A stretch of 28,329 nt of DNA from a virus: IMG/VR virus record IMGVR_UViG_3300032722_000095, positions 1 to 28,329 of that record. One strand, written 5' to 3'. Positions 27,990 through 28,329 of the stretch are shown here, one piece after another (position 1 is the stretch's first letter; each line of letters begins with the position of its first letter). A program made the position numbers and the translations under genes. The notes beneath the pieces are model-generated. The model ran no database searches. It was not told the DNA's origin and saw only the letters and a program-made list of their open reading frames with translations.

Positions 27990-28329
27990 GTGGTTGCCGG
28001 GTGCCCGGGGTAGCGGTTGTATTCCTTGGCAACGGGTTTGTATCGCGAAAATGCGAGATCGATGTCCGATGCGAACATCGGCTGCTCCCAGTAAGTTCCG
28101 CCGCATGCAGTGTTGAGGTTGAGCTTGCAGGTCTCGTCGTCGGTCCAGAAGGCGATGCGGCCGACGATGGGGTTGTCGTCGGTCGGCGTTTGGGCGGCGT
28201 TGGTGAAATCCGCGGTGGTGCCGGTGCTGTCGTCGGCGATGGGCGCGGTGAGCGTGCCGTCGCGCAGGACGTAGATCCACTTCACCGGCATGGGGGCGGG
28301 GTTCGGGGTTGTCCCGGTGGCCGTCGGGG
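27974..28329 (-). pseudogene. Interrupted host gene, Verru_Chthon cassette protein A-like
   Basis: Read on the minus strand from the window edge, the frame encodes PMPVKWIYVLRDGTLTAP, then NPIVGRIAFWTDDETCKLNL, NTACGGTYWEQPMF and YNRYPGHPATT. It then meets phage sequence and stops after four foreign residues (ETMF). The W-DDE-K-N-NTA and RYPGHPATT motifs fit my memory of TIGR02600, a family found mainly in Verrucomicrobium and Chthoniobacter in four-gene pilin-like cassettes. The phage end lies between the two Thr codons' bases at 27989/27990. The 5' part of the gene is outside the window. The remaining part would continue beyond the other phage end. Confidence 0.7.

Noticed and set aside
27904-28116. 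70-aa plus-strand frame across the phage/host junction
   Set aside because: It spans the junction between phage end and interrupted host gene and has no sensible start context.

Overview
The window is almost entirely one Mu-like transposable prophage integrated in what looks like a verrucomicrobial chromosome. The prophage runs from the left edge, where it is cut by the window, to its right terminus at about 27,989. The host assignment rests on the last 340 bases: they encode part of a protein resembling the 'Verru_Chthon cassette protein A' family (WTDDETCK...NTA and RYPGHPATT motifs), broken exactly where a Mu-type end begins with TG read inward. The phage also carries small dispersed repeats that I associate from memory with Verrucomicrobia and related genomes. 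The sequence is GC-rich with high third-position GC, except for the AT-richer immunity region (about 20.3-20.7 kb) and the terminal 170 bp. All family names come from recognising motifs; no search was run.

Layout. Two divergent arms start from an immunity switch at 20,338-20,990: a 56-aa Ner/Cro-like protein leftward and an XRE-type repressor rightward, with start codons 17 bp apart. The left (minus-strand) arm holds early genes: a DNA-binding-like protein, two ParB/DGQHR-like proteins, several microproteins, a Mu A-like transposase, a Mu B-like AAA ATPase, Gam, three winged-helix or excisionase-like regulators, a nucleotide-metabolism-like protein and a zinc ribbon. It continues through an integron-type tyrosine recombinase into head and tail genes: MuF with a zincin domain, gpG, the gpI protease/scaffold, a decoration-like protein, the gpT major capsid protein, gp36, gp37-like, a tube-like protein, frameshifted tail chaperones and the tape measure. 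The right (plus-strand) arm holds lysis genes (coiled-coil membrane protein, LL-H-like holin, second holin-like protein, GH75 endolysin), then packaging genes (gp27-like, a terminase split into ATPase and nuclease genes, DUF935 portal), then a strong terminator and the phage end.

How it works together. The repressor/Ner pair should choose between lysogeny and the early operon. A and B carry out replicative transposition, and Gam would protect DNA ends. The packaging proteins and portal fill capsids built from gpT with the protease/scaffold. The GH75 enzyme with the holins would release progeny. Compared with Mu, the lysis-terminase-portal block has moved to the far side of the repressor, so portal and MuF, adjacent in Mu, lie at opposite ends. 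No contractile sheath gene lies between the head-completion genes and the tape measure, which suggests a siphovirus-like tail.

Most genes are chained by 4-bp ATGA/GTGA/TTGA overlaps. Many junctions that break this chain hold islands of degenerate 7-bp tandem repeats. These islands, several palindromic repeats (two of them inside reading frames), and the integron-type integrase beside an attC-like half site are the most unusual aspects of the window.
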